Shown here piece after piece: positions 31,646-42,954 of a DNA stretch of 64,000 nucleotides (its first letter is position 1; each line of letters begins with the position of its first letter). A model generated the notes under the pieces. It made no database searches. It was not told the DNA's origin and was given only the letters and a program-made list of their open reading frames with translations. The position numbers and the translations under genes are program-made. The DNA is from Liolophura sinensis (taxonomy: Eukaryota > Mollusca > Polyplacophora > Chitonida > Chitonidae): NCBI RefSeq assembly GCF_032854445.1, contig NC_088302.1, forward strand, positions 49,260,046 to 49,324,045. The letters are read 5' to 3'.

Positions 31646-31647
31646 AA
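31641..31647 (+). promoter_or_regulatory. TATA-like box before the capsid gene
   Basis: TATAAAA lies within the end of the core-protein gene. A start about 30 bases downstream would place the capsid mRNA start after the ATG at 31652, which suggests that ATG is not the real start. Confidence 0.35.
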
Positions 31648-31651
31648 CGGA

Positions 31652-33093
31652 ATGTCCGGCTCACTGCTCCCACTCGTCACCTGCACGAACGATCCAGAAG
31701 ACGTACTGCTTCCACTGGTCCTCACCTCCCCGTGGGGCCCAGAAGACGCACACTCCCCCGCCAACCTTGACGCTCCAAACCCCGCCCCGCACCGGATATT
31801 TTTAGCTAACGCCCTGGCTTTCCCCCACGCCGAATGTTGTCGGTCGGTCAAGACTGAATTTGATTTGTGGACCTTACCTCCTGCTGACATCAGCGTTCGA
31901 GAAGGTCGATGGGATGCCTACAGTCCCATCGCCAGTCTGAGCAATGTGGGGCCCGTGGAATTTCTCATCATCAACGCGGATGGTGACACTTACTTGGACT
32001 TGGCCAACACCATGTTGTACGTGAAGGCGAAAATCCCCGACGAGGATAGAGAAGTTGTGGACTACGGCAAGAGAGTAGCTCCGACTAACCCGTGGCTGTA
32101 TTTGCTTTGTGGACAGGTCGACGTCTCCCTGAACGACAAACTTATCACCGCTTCCACCGACATGTATCCGTACCATGCCTATCTGGAGGCGTTGTTGTCT
32201 TACGCCGCAGAGACTAAGAACGCCCAGCTGTCCTCTGTCTTGTGGTACACGGACACTTCAGGGAATTTTGACGCGACGGATGAGACCAGCACGGGGTTTG
32301 ACGAACGGCTGCAACTCACGGCTCAAAGTCGGTGGGTTGACATGCTAGGGCGCCTGCACTGCGCATGTTCCTGCAGAGGCGTCTCCTGCTAAACAACGTG
32401 ACCGTCCGTATCGATCTCACCCCGACCAAGGACGTGTTCACCTTGATGTCCGGTGAGGAGGCTCCCGATTACAAGACCCGCTTTAAGTAGATGTTGATCT
32501 CCGTGCGCAAAGTCATAGTCACCAGCGGCCATTTGAAAGCGTTGGCAAAAGCTCCTGCCAAGTACCCTATCCGCCGCGTGCTGGCCATGTATTTCTCCGT
32601 ACCCAAAGGCCACACCCGCATCAACGAACAAAACCTTTTTCTGGACAGCTTACCGACACGTTTAGTGGTGGGATGTGTGAGCAACACGGCTTTTGACGGG
32701 AACTACGCTAAAAACCCGTTCCATTTCCAGCACTTGTGCACAAACTTCGAAGACTTGCATGTCGGCAGACGTCAAATTCCTGCCATGGCCCTGGCACCTG
32801 ACTTTGTAACCGGGAATTTCGTCAGAACGTACATGAACCTCTTTACCAACCCGGGGAAAGTGTTTCACGACGAGGGGAACGCCATCCTTCGCACCCCGTT
32901 GGCCGAAGGCAACACGCTGTTTTGTTTCGACTTGACCCCAACCTCCACGACGATCACCAACTGAACCTGGTGCAGAAAGGTTATTTGGGCCTGGAAATGC
33001 CGTTTGCCAAACCACTGCCGGAAACCATTAACGTAGTGTGCTACGCCATATTCAGCAATATCATAGAAATAGACAAAAGCCGGCACGTGCTCT
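31652..33093 (+). pseudogene. Major capsid protein, F54H12.2 type, broken
   Basis: The frame is open from 31652, but the family-like part begins near 31840 (CCRSVKTEFDLWTLPPA). Family patterns run to the end: NADGDTYLDLANTMLYVKAK, then in a second frame RRLLLNNVTVRIDL and LMSGEEAPDY, then AKNPFHFQHL..NFEDLHV and GNTLFCFDLTP, then in a third frame LPETINVVCYAIF.NIIEI. Breaks: a frame change near 32350-32365, an in-frame TAG at 32488-32490, and a frame change near 32936. The family forms the double-jelly-roll capsid shell of Polinton-like viruses. The usual start Met seems replaced (CTG near 31817). The third frame runs on without a stop into the protease gene. Confidence 0.78.
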
Positions 33094-33595
33094 GTGACGT
33101 GCGATGTGTGCTACACACGGACGTGTTTACCCGTGCCGTGCCCGGGGATGTCTACGCCCGAGACCACCTCCCTCAACAAGTGGACGACACCCCCTCTGCC
33201 TGTATTATCAACACAGACACGTGTCTCCGCCCGGGACAACATTGGGTAGCCGGTTTCATAGACATGTACGCAGACGAACCCCATCTCCTGGGAGAATACT
33301 TTGTTTCGTCCGGACTCCCACCCTCTACACCAATATCACCGCTTGGCTCAACCGGAGCACACATCACTGGACGTGCAACGATCGGCGGCTGCAGAGTCTG
33401 GACACGGCCATGTGTGGGCAATATTGCGTGTATTACTTAACCCAGCGGGCTCTAAGTCGTCCCATTGACACTATTATACATACGTTGGACACGTCATGCA
33501 CGACATACGATAACGAAATGGTGTTCGATTGGGTGGACCGTCAGTTAGAGGTCCAGCCCCCGTTTATTATCACTCCACCAATCAGTGGGCTGTAA
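33094..33595 (+). pseudogene. Adenain-like cysteine protease (virion maturation), broken
   Basis: The first part reads VFTRAVPGDVYARDHLP, then INTDTCLRPGQHWVAGF with the probable catalytic His at 33240-33242. After a frame change near 33316-33330 the second part reads DTAMCGQYCVYYL with the probable catalytic Cys at 33413-33415, and ends at TAA or TAG by 33595. This H...CGQYC layout and a length near 165 residues fit adenovirus/Polinton proteases, which cleave capsid precursors. The acidic residue expected in the FDSYG-like motif is Val here (EYFVSSGLPP). The start is unclear because the frame is fused to the capsid gene. Confidence 0.72.
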
Positions 33596-33633
33596 AATAA
33601 CATTCTTTCCATTTTCTGTTCGACATGTTATGA

Positions 33634-33693
33634 AATAAAAAATGAATAAAGAGACAATGACACTTGCATACAGTGGTGTTTTGACTTTTTATT
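33634..33693. terminator. Back-to-back polyadenylation signals of convergent viral genes
   Basis: Two AATAAA signals on the + strand (33634-33639 and 33645-33650) follow the protease stop. On the - strand AATAAA at 33693-33688 follows the polymerase gene. Convergent transcription with overlapping 3' ends is the likely layout. Confidence 0.65.
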
Positions 33694-33729
33694 TTAGTCT
33701 TCAACAGCAAAACATTGGAAGGGCATGGT

Positions 33730-36700
33730 TTATAACCTTCCTTTTAAACATCTAGGTAAGTGGTGCTCACACCGTCCGACAATACTTTCCGTTTTGCATA
33801 GAAATAAGTAAAAGCGTCTTTCGTTTGTGTGTACGAATACATGCTGTTTCCCCGCATCCGCATCCCCCGGTTCACACCACTCGCGCTTATGGTAGTCGCG
33901 CAACATGGAGAGGTAGACGCCCTTATCCACGCCCCGAGCGCTAACGCCTTTGCTTGTTCAACAGTGCTTGTTTACTGTTCGACTTCCCGCCGTAGCAATA
34001 GTATGTCTTCGAACACAAACTGACGATAGCATCACCAGTCCACTCGACTTTGAAGAGCTTTATCAAAGTCGAAGTGGTCGCGTCGAAATAACCATTTGTC
34101 CCGCTCCGCCTCGTATACCACCCGCAGCTCAGGTTTAACCAAGGATTCCCAGTCTGGGTCAGACCTGGCCCTGTACGCGGAGTTCGTGTCCATCTTGCAG
34201 TATTGCCAGTCCGCCTTGTTAAAAAAACGAGTCATCAAATCATAGTAAAACTCCAACATACAAAGTTTGGCATACTTGTACACCATATATGTTATTTGCC
34301 AGGGTATGTTGTAACGAATGATCTTCTTGCTGCTCACCACTTCGAAGGTGTCGTCATCGATTTGGTCGACGGTACACTCTCCAGTAACGTCTTCGTCAGG
34401 TCACAGATTTTCACATCCACATGCCGGTCTTGGTTTGTCACAGTTTTGCCATAGTCAGGATTTCCCAACAACTTCATCGTTTCCCCGATAAGAGACTTAG
34501 CAGGGTCAGCGCCCCCCTCTCGCTGGGCTTGAGTGACGGCGTTCGCGAATGATTGAAAGGCTCGGTCGGTCGTGTACTCCATCACCTGGTAGGCGCGGGT
34601 CACTACCAACCTCTGAGGGAGATACCACAGGAGCAAGGGTATGGCCAGTAGAATTTTCGTACCGAACGTACTCCCGATCAGCATACGCCTGGAACCGGGC
34701 ATGATGTCATTTACCTTCGCGAACTCCGCCATGATGGGGCCTATGTCCTCCCGGCTTACATCGGTGTTTTTAAATATGGGTGGACATTCCGCAAAGTCCG
34801 CTTTGAGATGGTCCTGCAAGTGGATATCGCATTCGACGAAGCCAAACAACCGGCCTTGGACGACAGCCTCCACCAGTTGAGCCTGCGTCTTGGGCTGTCG
34901 CTGTGACGAGGGTACGCCGTACCTTTGATGGGAAGGCGCGCAATGTCGCGTTCGTTTTCCACAGGCGAAGAAACTTGCACCAACTTGAAACTTGAATCAA
35001 CTGGTATCCCTGGGAGCGGATGTAGACTTCGTTCGTGTCCACTTTCCTGCGCAAGTCTTGAGGTGTCAACCCTCGCCGGCCGTTGTAGGGCAGATTATCC
35101 TAGAGTGGGTGATTCAGGTGGCAGCCGTGGGAGTGGTAATAGCAACCGTGGAACTGGAAGACGGTGGGACGTTCGTCTACGGGGAGTTGCCGATCACCGA
35201 CCCGCTCGGTGTGGTTCAGCCGGTGGCGGATGGGTACCCCAAGCTGATGCGCCTGCCAGTACAGCCATTTTTCAGCTAGACGCATAGCGGTGCCGGAGGG
35301 GACGAACGCCTCCCCGTCACGCTGCCATCACATGTAGTGACCAGCCGGCATAGGTGAGGCAAGCCAGGCCAAGTACAACGCGTTGGCATCGAACTTAAAT
35401 ATCCGCTGACAGAGCTTACTTTCCCGTGTACGGGTCGCGCCTCGTTCGTGGTACCGATGATAGATGATGCTCGGCCCACCCACGCATGTTTGTTTCAGGC
35501 AGTCGTGCATGTCTTTGTCTTTCTCACTGACGAGCGTGAACACGGAACACAAATCGTGCGACAAGTAGCGGAAGATGAGCCCTGGTATGCTAATACATTC
35601 TTTGAAGACGTCGACGTGCATGGTTTGGTAGAACACCACCATCTTCTCCGCCTCCTCCATGAAAGGGTTCACGTCTAGGTTGTTATACCAGCGCAGCAAG
35701 TCTTTCACGGTACGCATGCCGTGTTTCCTCCACACCTCCTGTAGAGTCGTGTACTCGGCGTCCTTGCACGGCAGGTGGGTCAGATCGTTATCGAAAGCTT
35801 GGCGGTGTGGAAGTGTCGTTTCCTCCAGCCCGGCGAGGGAGTCGATGTAGCCTATGTAGTCTATGTAAATTTCCCTTTGGTGACGCGACAGTCGTGAGCT
35901 TTCACCCACTTGTCGTAGCTGTAATTAGGGGCCAGGTAATTTCGAATGTCCAGACATTTCAGCTGCGGCGTGCTGAGGGACATGTGGGTATTGTTACGCT
36001 TGATAACATACTCGAAATCACCGCCCTTGACCAGGAGGGGGTAAAGCTGTTGCTTGATCAAGTTCAGGTTGTACTTACCCGAGTTGAAGCCGAGGACGGG
36101 CAGCTGGTTGATATAGGCGACGAATTTGTCCCTCACCCGCGGAGTGTAAGACGGCTTGGTGTCGTTGGGATCGAGGCGCTCGTATAACTCGTCCAGGATG
36201 TAGGCATAACTCTCAATGAGATAGGCGCTACTGGTCTCGCTGATGGTGTTGAGGTAAGCCATCATCCGCTAAAGGAGCGCGTGGGGATCGTAGGTAAAGA
36301 TGAAGCACACGGAGGCTGACACTCATGGGGATATGTTGGGACGTCCATTCCGTTGAGCCTCCCACCAACGGGTTGATGGGGGAAGTTTGTGACAAAAAAA
36401 CAACACATTGGTGAGGCGGTCCACGACCCATTTTTGTATCGGGCCGTTGTTTTTGTGCCCATGCGAGTGGATCTTTGCTGGGGAGATGCTGGGTGAGAAA
36501 TTCACGCAGGTCAGCCCGACTCGCCACGTGGTACGGTGCATCAAGTACCCGGGCATTGTTGGTGCTGGGTAATAATAACGCACCTGCCCCGTCTCCTTGT
36601 GGAGCAAGATATAGCCAAAGCTATAGTTGACGGTGAAGGCGGTCGGCTGGTGCTCATAAAACTAAACCAGATAGGCGGGGATGGCTCCGAGATCGCTGAG

Positions 36701-36960
36701 TCGGTAATTGTAAGGGTCTTGGACCGGCTTGTCGCGATAAAAATGGTTCCGAATCGAGCGCCAATGCTGCCGATACAACTCCCGTAAATCACTCTCACCG
36801 CTAGCCAAGAGGTCATCGCGGGGTTGGGTCTGGCCGGGTTGGTACTGGCTCACCGGGATCTTCCACTTTTCTTTGAGCGACTCCGCCGCCTCTAGACTTG
36901 CTCCACTCGAGCTGGCTTTGTTTGCGGTGGTGGTGGTGGTGGTGGGAAAAGCGGGTCTCT
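33730..36960 (-). pseudogene. Family B DNA polymerase (protein-primed type) of the Polinton-like element, broken
   Basis: Pieces in N-to-C order on the minus strand: a region with LYRQHWRSIRNHF (near 36740), LHKETGQVRYYYP (36600), an exonuclease region with LGFNSGKYNLNLIK (36090), GGPSIIYHRYHERG (35460) followed by motif A FDANALYLAWL (35390), PTVFQFHGCYYHSHGC (35150), motif B region KLLGNPDYGKTVTNQ (34450), and motif C MDTNSAY (34190). These are the order and spacing of Polinton-type protein-primed polymerases, which copy the linear genome. The frame changes at least six times. In motif C the second Asp is Asn. The exonuclease motif has Asn where Asp is usual. Motif B has Pro-Asp where Ser and a small residue are usual. 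It should be inactive. Confidence 0.82.
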
Positions 36961-36984
36961 GTTACACAAAAGCGTGTCGAATAA

Positions 36985-37245
36985 TAGCTTAAGTAGAGTG
37001 GAGTAGAGTGTAGTATAACTTTAGTAGAGGATAACTATAGTAGAGAATAACTATAGTATAGTGTAACTATAGTAGAGGATAACTATAGTGGAGTATATCT
37101 GTAGTATTGTAGAGTATTAGTAGAGTATAACTATAGTAGAGTAGAGTAGAGTATAGTAGAGGATAACTATAGTATAGTACACCAGAGTAGAGCATAACTA
37201 TACTATTGTATAACTATACTATTGTGAAACTACAGTCGGGGAATA
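36985..37245 (+). repeat. Tandem repeat of agtagag/ataactatagt
   Basis: Short variable units (ataactatagtagag, agtatagtgtaactatagt) repeat from just upstream of the polymerase gene's start. Low-complexity and not coding. Confidence 0.85.
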
Positions 37246-38130
37246 GTACGGTCGAATAGCACTTTGACTGGGTGTAAAAGGTCTGGGGCGTGTGATGCCG
37301 CGACCCCCGCGCACAGTGTTTCAGCCAACGTCCGTGAGGCTTGCCGATGACATTATTGAGTTTTTTCTAACAGGCCAGCCGGCGGCTGTGCAGGATTCCC
37401 TGTCGGGGTGAGACTCCTATCAACAGACGGATGTCCAGAGCGTATATGACATTGGCTTATAATATATATAGAAAAGACACCTATCAATATAGCTATATAT
37501 CTATATACATGTATGTCCACTATAAGGCGGCTACATATCAGTGGAAAAAAACAAAGGCTAGTCTCCGTCTATAGTCGTGTCAACAAGCGGCCCAGAGTTA
37601 TTGCTCCTGAAATCTCTCTCACAAATGGTATTGCTGATTCCGATGTACGAAATACGGCATGGGTTTATACAGCATCGTATGATGCATACGTTAGTTTTAG
37701 TCGACGGCCTAACAACACCTAAGCTATCTGAAAAAGCTGAAAATAAAGAAAATAAAAACATCTAGGCTATCTGGAAAGCTGAAAATGACACAAATCCAAC
37801 GAATACACTATCGGTGACACCGATTTTACAACAGGCATATTCATGTGTAATATTTTTGCGGGACGAATTTCTTCACGTGCTCTCTTATAAGAATAAATTA
37901 TCAAGTCACATAATTATCTGTTGATATCGGCAGTCATACCTTTTATGTATGTGCAGAAGCAAATAGAGTTGAGTAATGACCTAGCGAGCATGATGGCAAG
38001 TGGGTGTAGATTAGCCCTACAGCGCCATCTATGATGTCCAATAATTATTGTTTTATTCAAAACAATAATTGTTTTGATGATGATGGTGAGGACTGTGACG
38101 TGTGTGAGTGTGAGTGTGCCGCGACATCGA
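37246..38130. other. Gene-poor part of the Polinton-like element; repeat copy near 37840-37985
   Basis: No gene recognised. From 37846 the phrase tgtaatatttttgcgggacg and the following 130 bases match 40712-40855, and in inverted form 41262-41425. Before it, acgaaatacggcatgggttt also recurs near 41115. Confidence 0.5.
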
Positions 38131-38310
38131 CATTCTCATATATGGTCGTCTGAATGACATTGTGTAAAAGCTGGTCGACTAAAAGTAGACAAGTACAGTA
38201 TTCTGTTATATGCGGCTGTCTGAATGACACCGTGTAAACACTGGTCGACCAAAGGCAGACATGTGTGACATTCTCTTATATATGGTCGTCTGAATGACTG
38301 TGTGTATAAA
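38130..38310 (+). repeat. Tandem repeat, ~75-bp unit, about 2.5 copies
   Basis: Units contain ggtcgtctgaatgacattgt or variants and ctggtcgac(c/t)aaa.g.agac at about 75-bp spacing. Confidence 0.75.
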
Positions 38311-38379
38311 GTATGTATTGTGTACTTGAGTGACCGTTTTGAAACAAAAAGAGCCATTTAGGTCACCAGCTTAACTTTG

Positions 38380-38660
38380 GGCGACCATTCTTGGTGTTTA
38401 TGGGAATCCTATATTTCTAACAACTTTGATATACAACATTGTCCTAAAATGTATCAAAATTGGCATAGTTTGGAATACATCTTTACAAGAAGCGTAGATA
38501 ACCACTCCAAATAAGTGGTGGCTTTAGGAAATCTACACAGGTCTTTTAACAAGGTACACATTTCTCTCCAAGGTTCTTGGTGTTTATGGGAATCTTATAT
38601 TTCTAACAACTTTGATATATACAACATTGTCTAAAAATGTATGAAAATTTGTCATTTGGG
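38380..38660 (+). repeat. Direct duplication, ~195-bp spacing
   Basis: ttcttggtgtttatgggaat and the next 70 bases occur at about 38388 and 38578. Nearby, gggcgacatat/gggcgatatgt phrases recur (38655, 38728, 38795), suggesting further degenerate copies. Confidence 0.75.
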
Positions 38661-38899
38661 CGACATATTAACACCTAAATACTAGGTTTTATAATAAAAA
38701 AAATATCACATGAAAATTTGTTATTTGGGCGATATGTACACATGTCGTCACCTAAATGCACAAAATGTTTGTGCGCAAGGTAATGTGTCATTTGGGCGAC
38801 ATATATGCGGTCGCCTAAATGATGCATTGACTTTTGCTGACCAGATATATACCAGAATTGTGTATATGTGTTATTTGATAGATGATGAATTGTTTTTCT

Positions 38900-40700
38900 A
38901 TGCTGTTGTAAGTGGTTTAGGATGAAAATAAAAATTTTTTTGTTCCACAGGTGTTTATTTTGAGCAAATATATCCGTTCATGAAAGAATGGTTGCCCAAA
39001 TGACTATTTTTCAGTAATGGTTGTTCAAATATACAATAAAGTGTTATGTATATCTATCTTTGTATACATATGTATGTATGTATATACATATAGACACATA
39101 TACACACGCACCAAATTATTAAGGCCAAAGAACAAAAAAGAACGACGTAAACCCCAATCCTACATACATAACATCTTCACCCCACTATTTTGATGTTTAA
39201 TACGGGCATCATCCGACACCTGTTGTTTCAAATTTCCATCTCTCCTGTATTCTGTGTTCCGTCTTGTCATCACCTTGTTTAAACCGTCTTTTGCATTGAT
39301 GTTTCATTATACTGTCTCATTATCAGCATGCCATCTTAGTGAATGTCCACATGCTCGTTTTAAACGTTATTCACTGTTTCATGCATTTAATCATATGTCA
39401 GTTGCAAAATTGCCTAATGTCTCCATGGAAAGGTACAGATGTTGTTACCCTGCAGACGAACTCGAACACACAGGACCTGTGTGCAGGATGTATGCCTAAC
39501 ACATACATGTGGGCAAAGGCTTACTCGATCTTCACATGTATGTCCTTTGATACTAAGCGCCTTATTCAATATGCATGCCTTTATTTCAGGGTATATGTCT
39601 TCATTTATTGTTATATATAAATTAACTCCATTTACATCACACTACACAGACTCGTTGTCCAGCCACCCGAAACTGATTGTTCCTGCACTCACAGAAGAGC
39701 GTGATGTTGCTCACGCAATCTGTGTATTGTTTAATTAAACATTCCGTTTTACACACGTACACCTGCATCGGGTGTACATCGCCTTACAAATTCAGACAAA
39801 AACAGAATATACAGTTATAAATTAGCATACTGCGTATTTGGAACCACAACCCATTGCAATTAAGGACCTCTTGACTTGTGCTGTTGAAACTGCTTTCGGA
39901 CTATATACCAAGTGCATATTGGTATACAACAAATATGAATGATTTTCACTAATTACTTCCGTGTCTGCTAAAACCATTAGTGCACCTGTAACTGTACGGG
40001 TGTCTTAAGCTGCTACTGCCTGCAATGTTAACTTGGAATTCACATATGCGTTAAATTAAGACATTAAACATAAAAAAGGGATGCATAAAGTATACTTTAA
40101 TATAGAAATAGGTAGATATAATTCTTCTCAAAGTCACAGCGTCCACACTGGTGTCACCGCTCTAGTTTTAATCTCTGTGCTGTTCGTCTTTAATTATATT
40201 ATATAGCTAAGTGCATGAAATCTAAAGGTTATGGAGTCATGCGTGTCAATTTTACTATGTAATACCCTATGTATTAAATACAATTGTTCTTAGGAACTAT
40301 CCAAGCGTTGCAGGCTATAATGTATTCGTAAAGCGTGGACAATGTTATGAATTAATTTATAAAGCTAGATGTGTAGCCCTGTGTTTAAATGCTGATATCT
40401 TACCTATGCTATGGCAGGTAAGCGGCCATATGCATTTTCATTGCAAAGCACATAAAACGGTGTTTTATGAAGGTATGGATAATGCTGAAAATTAAAGAGC
40501 CCCTGGTATTTATGTATTTATTTATTGATTTATTTTTTAAATATTATTATTTTAGTTTGTTTTCTTTTCCTCTTTTGTCTCGGTATCCCCGTCGGCTGGA
40601 CTGAACTGAAGGTAGAACTAAGCCTTGTGTAACTATGTAGGCCCTCACTGAAAAAATATTCCTTAACAATATTTTGGAATAAATTCCATAAGGTACATTT
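38900..40700. other. Gene-free AT-rich stretch within the element
   Basis: Open frames here (for example around 39254-39740) show no domain or repeat-protein character. A (tatg/tata) tract lies near 39060-39110. A copy of the ~100-bp dispersed repeat lies near 40138-40200. No integrase could be found here. Confidence 0.45.
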
Positions 40701-40704
40701 ATTT

Positions 40705-41430
40705 TCCTGTGTAATATTTTTGCGGGACGAATTTCTTCATGTGGTCTCTAGATTCTGGATTGTCTTATAGAATAGCTTGTCATGTCACATAATTATCTGT
40801 TGGTATCGGCAGTCATACCTTTTCGTGTATGTGCAGAAGCGAACAGCGGTGGGTGATATGTTTCGCTCCATAAAATTCAGGGGTAAGTAACTCATTATAC
40901 AATGATAATACACCCCAGATTTATTCCCCTTGTTTAAACTGTCCTAATATGTTTCGCTCCATACCAAACATGTTTGAGCCTTGTCATCAATGGTTTAAGA
41001 TTCAAACCACACAGCAAAACAATCGCGAACCAAGCAAAATAAGCTGATAACTTGGAGGCATACGGTTATGTAACACTCGCTGTGTCAGGTATCGAAAATT
41101 GGACCATTTATAGTACGAAATACGGCATGTGTTTATACTACGGCGAGTGTTCGGGTATACCAACTGAGAAAGAAAAGTCCTTTTTTGAGGGGATGTGTCC
41201 GCACTAGACGTGGGCATCGCATCTTATCCTACTTGTCATCATGCTTGCTTGATCATCACCCACCGCTATTCGCTTCTGCAAAAGGTAGGCCTATGACTGC
41301 CGATAGCAACAGATAATTGTGTGACATGACAAGCTGTTCTATAAGGTAATCCAGAAGCTAGAGACCTCGTGATTTCCCTGGTTGCAAACAGGGTGGGCGA
41401 AGAAAATCGTCCCGCAAAAAATATTACATA
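40705..41430. mobile_element. Foldback-type repeat with ~150-bp inverted arms
   Basis: The left arm 40705-40860 (tgtaatatttttgcgggacg ... gcggtgggtgat) is matched in inverted orientation by 41262-41430 (atcacccaccgc ... cccgcaaaaaatatta), with small gaps. The ~400-bp middle has a repeated tgtttcgctccata motif and no coding sequence. A third arm lies at 37846-37985 and a diverged relative at about 54540-54625. Confidence 0.6.
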
Positions 41431-41499
41431 GGAAAATGCCTGTTGTCAATTTTTTTTTAATAAGCCTACCCACATATATAATAGTCAATAATACTACTG

Positions 41500-41605
41500 T
41501 AATACTATACACACTGATAGAATGTTATATTGTACAATGTCATACTATACAGTGTTATATTATACAGTGCTATACAATGTTACACTATACAATGTTATTT
41601 TGCTC
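41500..41605 (+). repeat. Imperfect atgtta/tactatacag tandem repeat
   Basis: Short variable units such as acaatgttatattatacagt repeat for about 100 bases. Low-complexity. Confidence 0.65.
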
Positions 41606-41805
41606 CCTTCTCGAGCACAACTCCGTCCTCCGCGTCAACGAAATAACTGAGCGGGAAAACACACACGCCAAACCCATCCAACTCATTGGTTCGTTTTGGC
41701 GTCAAGCAACTCAACACGCAAACTTTACAAGCTTACCCATTCCGAGGGAAGCATAGACGGGGGCTTCACCGCGTAGCCAAATGGTACTAATCATTCGTCT
41801 TTTAC

Positions 41806-41809
<4 letters not shown>

Positions 41810-41836
<27 letters not shown>

Positions 41837-41838
41837 TG
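41810..41838. repeat. (TG)n microsatellite
   Basis: About 14 tg dinucleotides. Confidence 0.9.
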
Positions 41839-41924
41839 GTCTTGTCACACCCTTCTCATTTCCACACACGCTGTTTTTCATGAAGCCGCTGGTGGCGGAC
41901 CAAAATACCCCGCCGGGAAAAGTG

Positions 41925-42182
41925 TCTGGCGCACGTGCCGCAGGTAAACTGCGACCTCTCCCCTCGGCGTGCAGCCTCTCTTCATGCCTCAGTTCGTGGT
42001 GTGTCCTCTGGTGTCGCACCCAGCTGCCTGGCGAACGTGCCGCAGCTAAACTGCGACCTCTCCCCCTCGACGTGCTGCGTCTGTTCGTGCCTGAGCCAGT
42101 TGCCCCGCCGGGAAAACACATCCGACAAGTAAACTTTGCCAAATCCTCTCCTTCTCCTCCTCCTCCTCCTCCTCCTCCGTAA
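41925..42182 (+). repeat. ~115-bp direct duplication followed by (CCT)n
   Basis: gtgccgcaggtaaactgcga and gtgccgcagctaaactgcga stand about 115 bp apart, each followed by cctctcccc, and gccgggaaaa occurs on both sides. A (ctc)n run closes the segment at about 42150-42178. Confidence 0.7.
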
Positions 42183-42229
42183 CCCATAATGGTAGCGTAG
42201 TGTCAGTAGTATATTTTCTGGGTGAACGC

Positions 42230-42569
42230 GGCATAAAAATCTGTCCTCCCAAATGAAACTGGCATCACCAGCTCATATAAATATAATGGACTCGATACGA
42301 GAGCGTCGCACACTCTCCTGGCTCCCAGTGGATGCAGCAAAAATACCTCCACTCTGCACAGAAAACACGGCTTATATACGCTCCAGGTGGATTCAACTAT
42401 TTTTAAACACAGAATTAACAGCCAATGAGCAGCCAGTGAAATAAACAACGCCTTGAACAAGGTGCTTTCCACCAGGTCCGCGCTGTACATATATAACAGG
42501 GCCTGTTATGCTTTCACAAAGGTCCGCAGACTAACAGTACATGAAAACGTTAAATAGTCATACATAACA
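42230..42569 (-). repeat. 3' LTR piece of the nested retrotransposon
   Basis: Matches 27383-27721 of the solo LTR and ends in CATACATAACA next to the purine tract. The outer ~650 bases of the LTR are absent on the left. Confidence 0.82.
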
Positions 42570-42583
42570 CCCCCACCCTTCAG
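42570..42583 (-). promoter_or_regulatory. Polypurine tract
   Basis: The minus strand reads gaagggtgggggt directly against the 3' LTR, as needed to prime plus-strand DNA synthesis. Confidence 0.65.
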
Positions 42584-42710
42584 GGAAAGAAAGTTTTGCA
42601 TAAAGCTTTCTTTAACATATTCATAATCATGAATAATAATAACGTTTGCCACAATCTTTAAAACAAAGCTGCAGAAAACCAACTAGACACGTGACAAACA
42701 ATCAGCAATC

Positions 42711-42790
42711 ACATTATCCCTATTATGTGTCTAATCTCTAGATTAAATTCACATTATCCCTTTTATGTGTCTAATCTCTAGATTAAATTC
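42711..42790. repeat. 40-bp tandem duplication inside the retrotransposon
   Basis: Two adjacent 40-bp copies (42711-42750 and 42751-42790) with one difference, containing tgtgtctaatctctagatta. The duplication lies at the end of the RNase H coding region and cuts it after HIKGIM. Confidence 0.88.
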
Positions 42791-42937
42791 TTGCAAAAGC
42801 AAACTCCACCGTAACAATCTTCGGTTTTTACCTTTTAGTTTGTGCAAGAAGGTTAAGGGATTGTGATCTGTATACACAACAATGGGGTAACTTGACGAAG
42901 TCACATATACTTCAAAATGCTGTAATGCTAGAATCAA
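42749..42937 (-). pseudogene. RNase H C-terminal part of the nested retrotransposon
   Basis: Reads ILALQHFEVYVTSSSYPIVV, YTDHNPLTFLHKLKGKN and RRLLRWSLLLQEFNLEIRHI, the standard C-terminal half of a gypsy-type RNase H. It is separated by a frame change (about 42940-43000) from the longer pol frame. In Gmr1-like elements RNase H ends the polyprotein, as here. Confidence 0.8.
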
Positions 42938-42954
42938 GGACAGACACTCCTTTT

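Noticed and set aside
41711-42187. Open frame of 158 codons, minus strand, glycine and glutamate runs
   Set aside because: It lies over a (CCT)n run and a local duplication. No domain character was seen.
42201-42225. cagtagtata near 42206 resembling the viral end AGTAGTATAG
   Set aside because: Only about ten bases match and no GTTATC stands next to it. The true right end with target duplication is at 46586.
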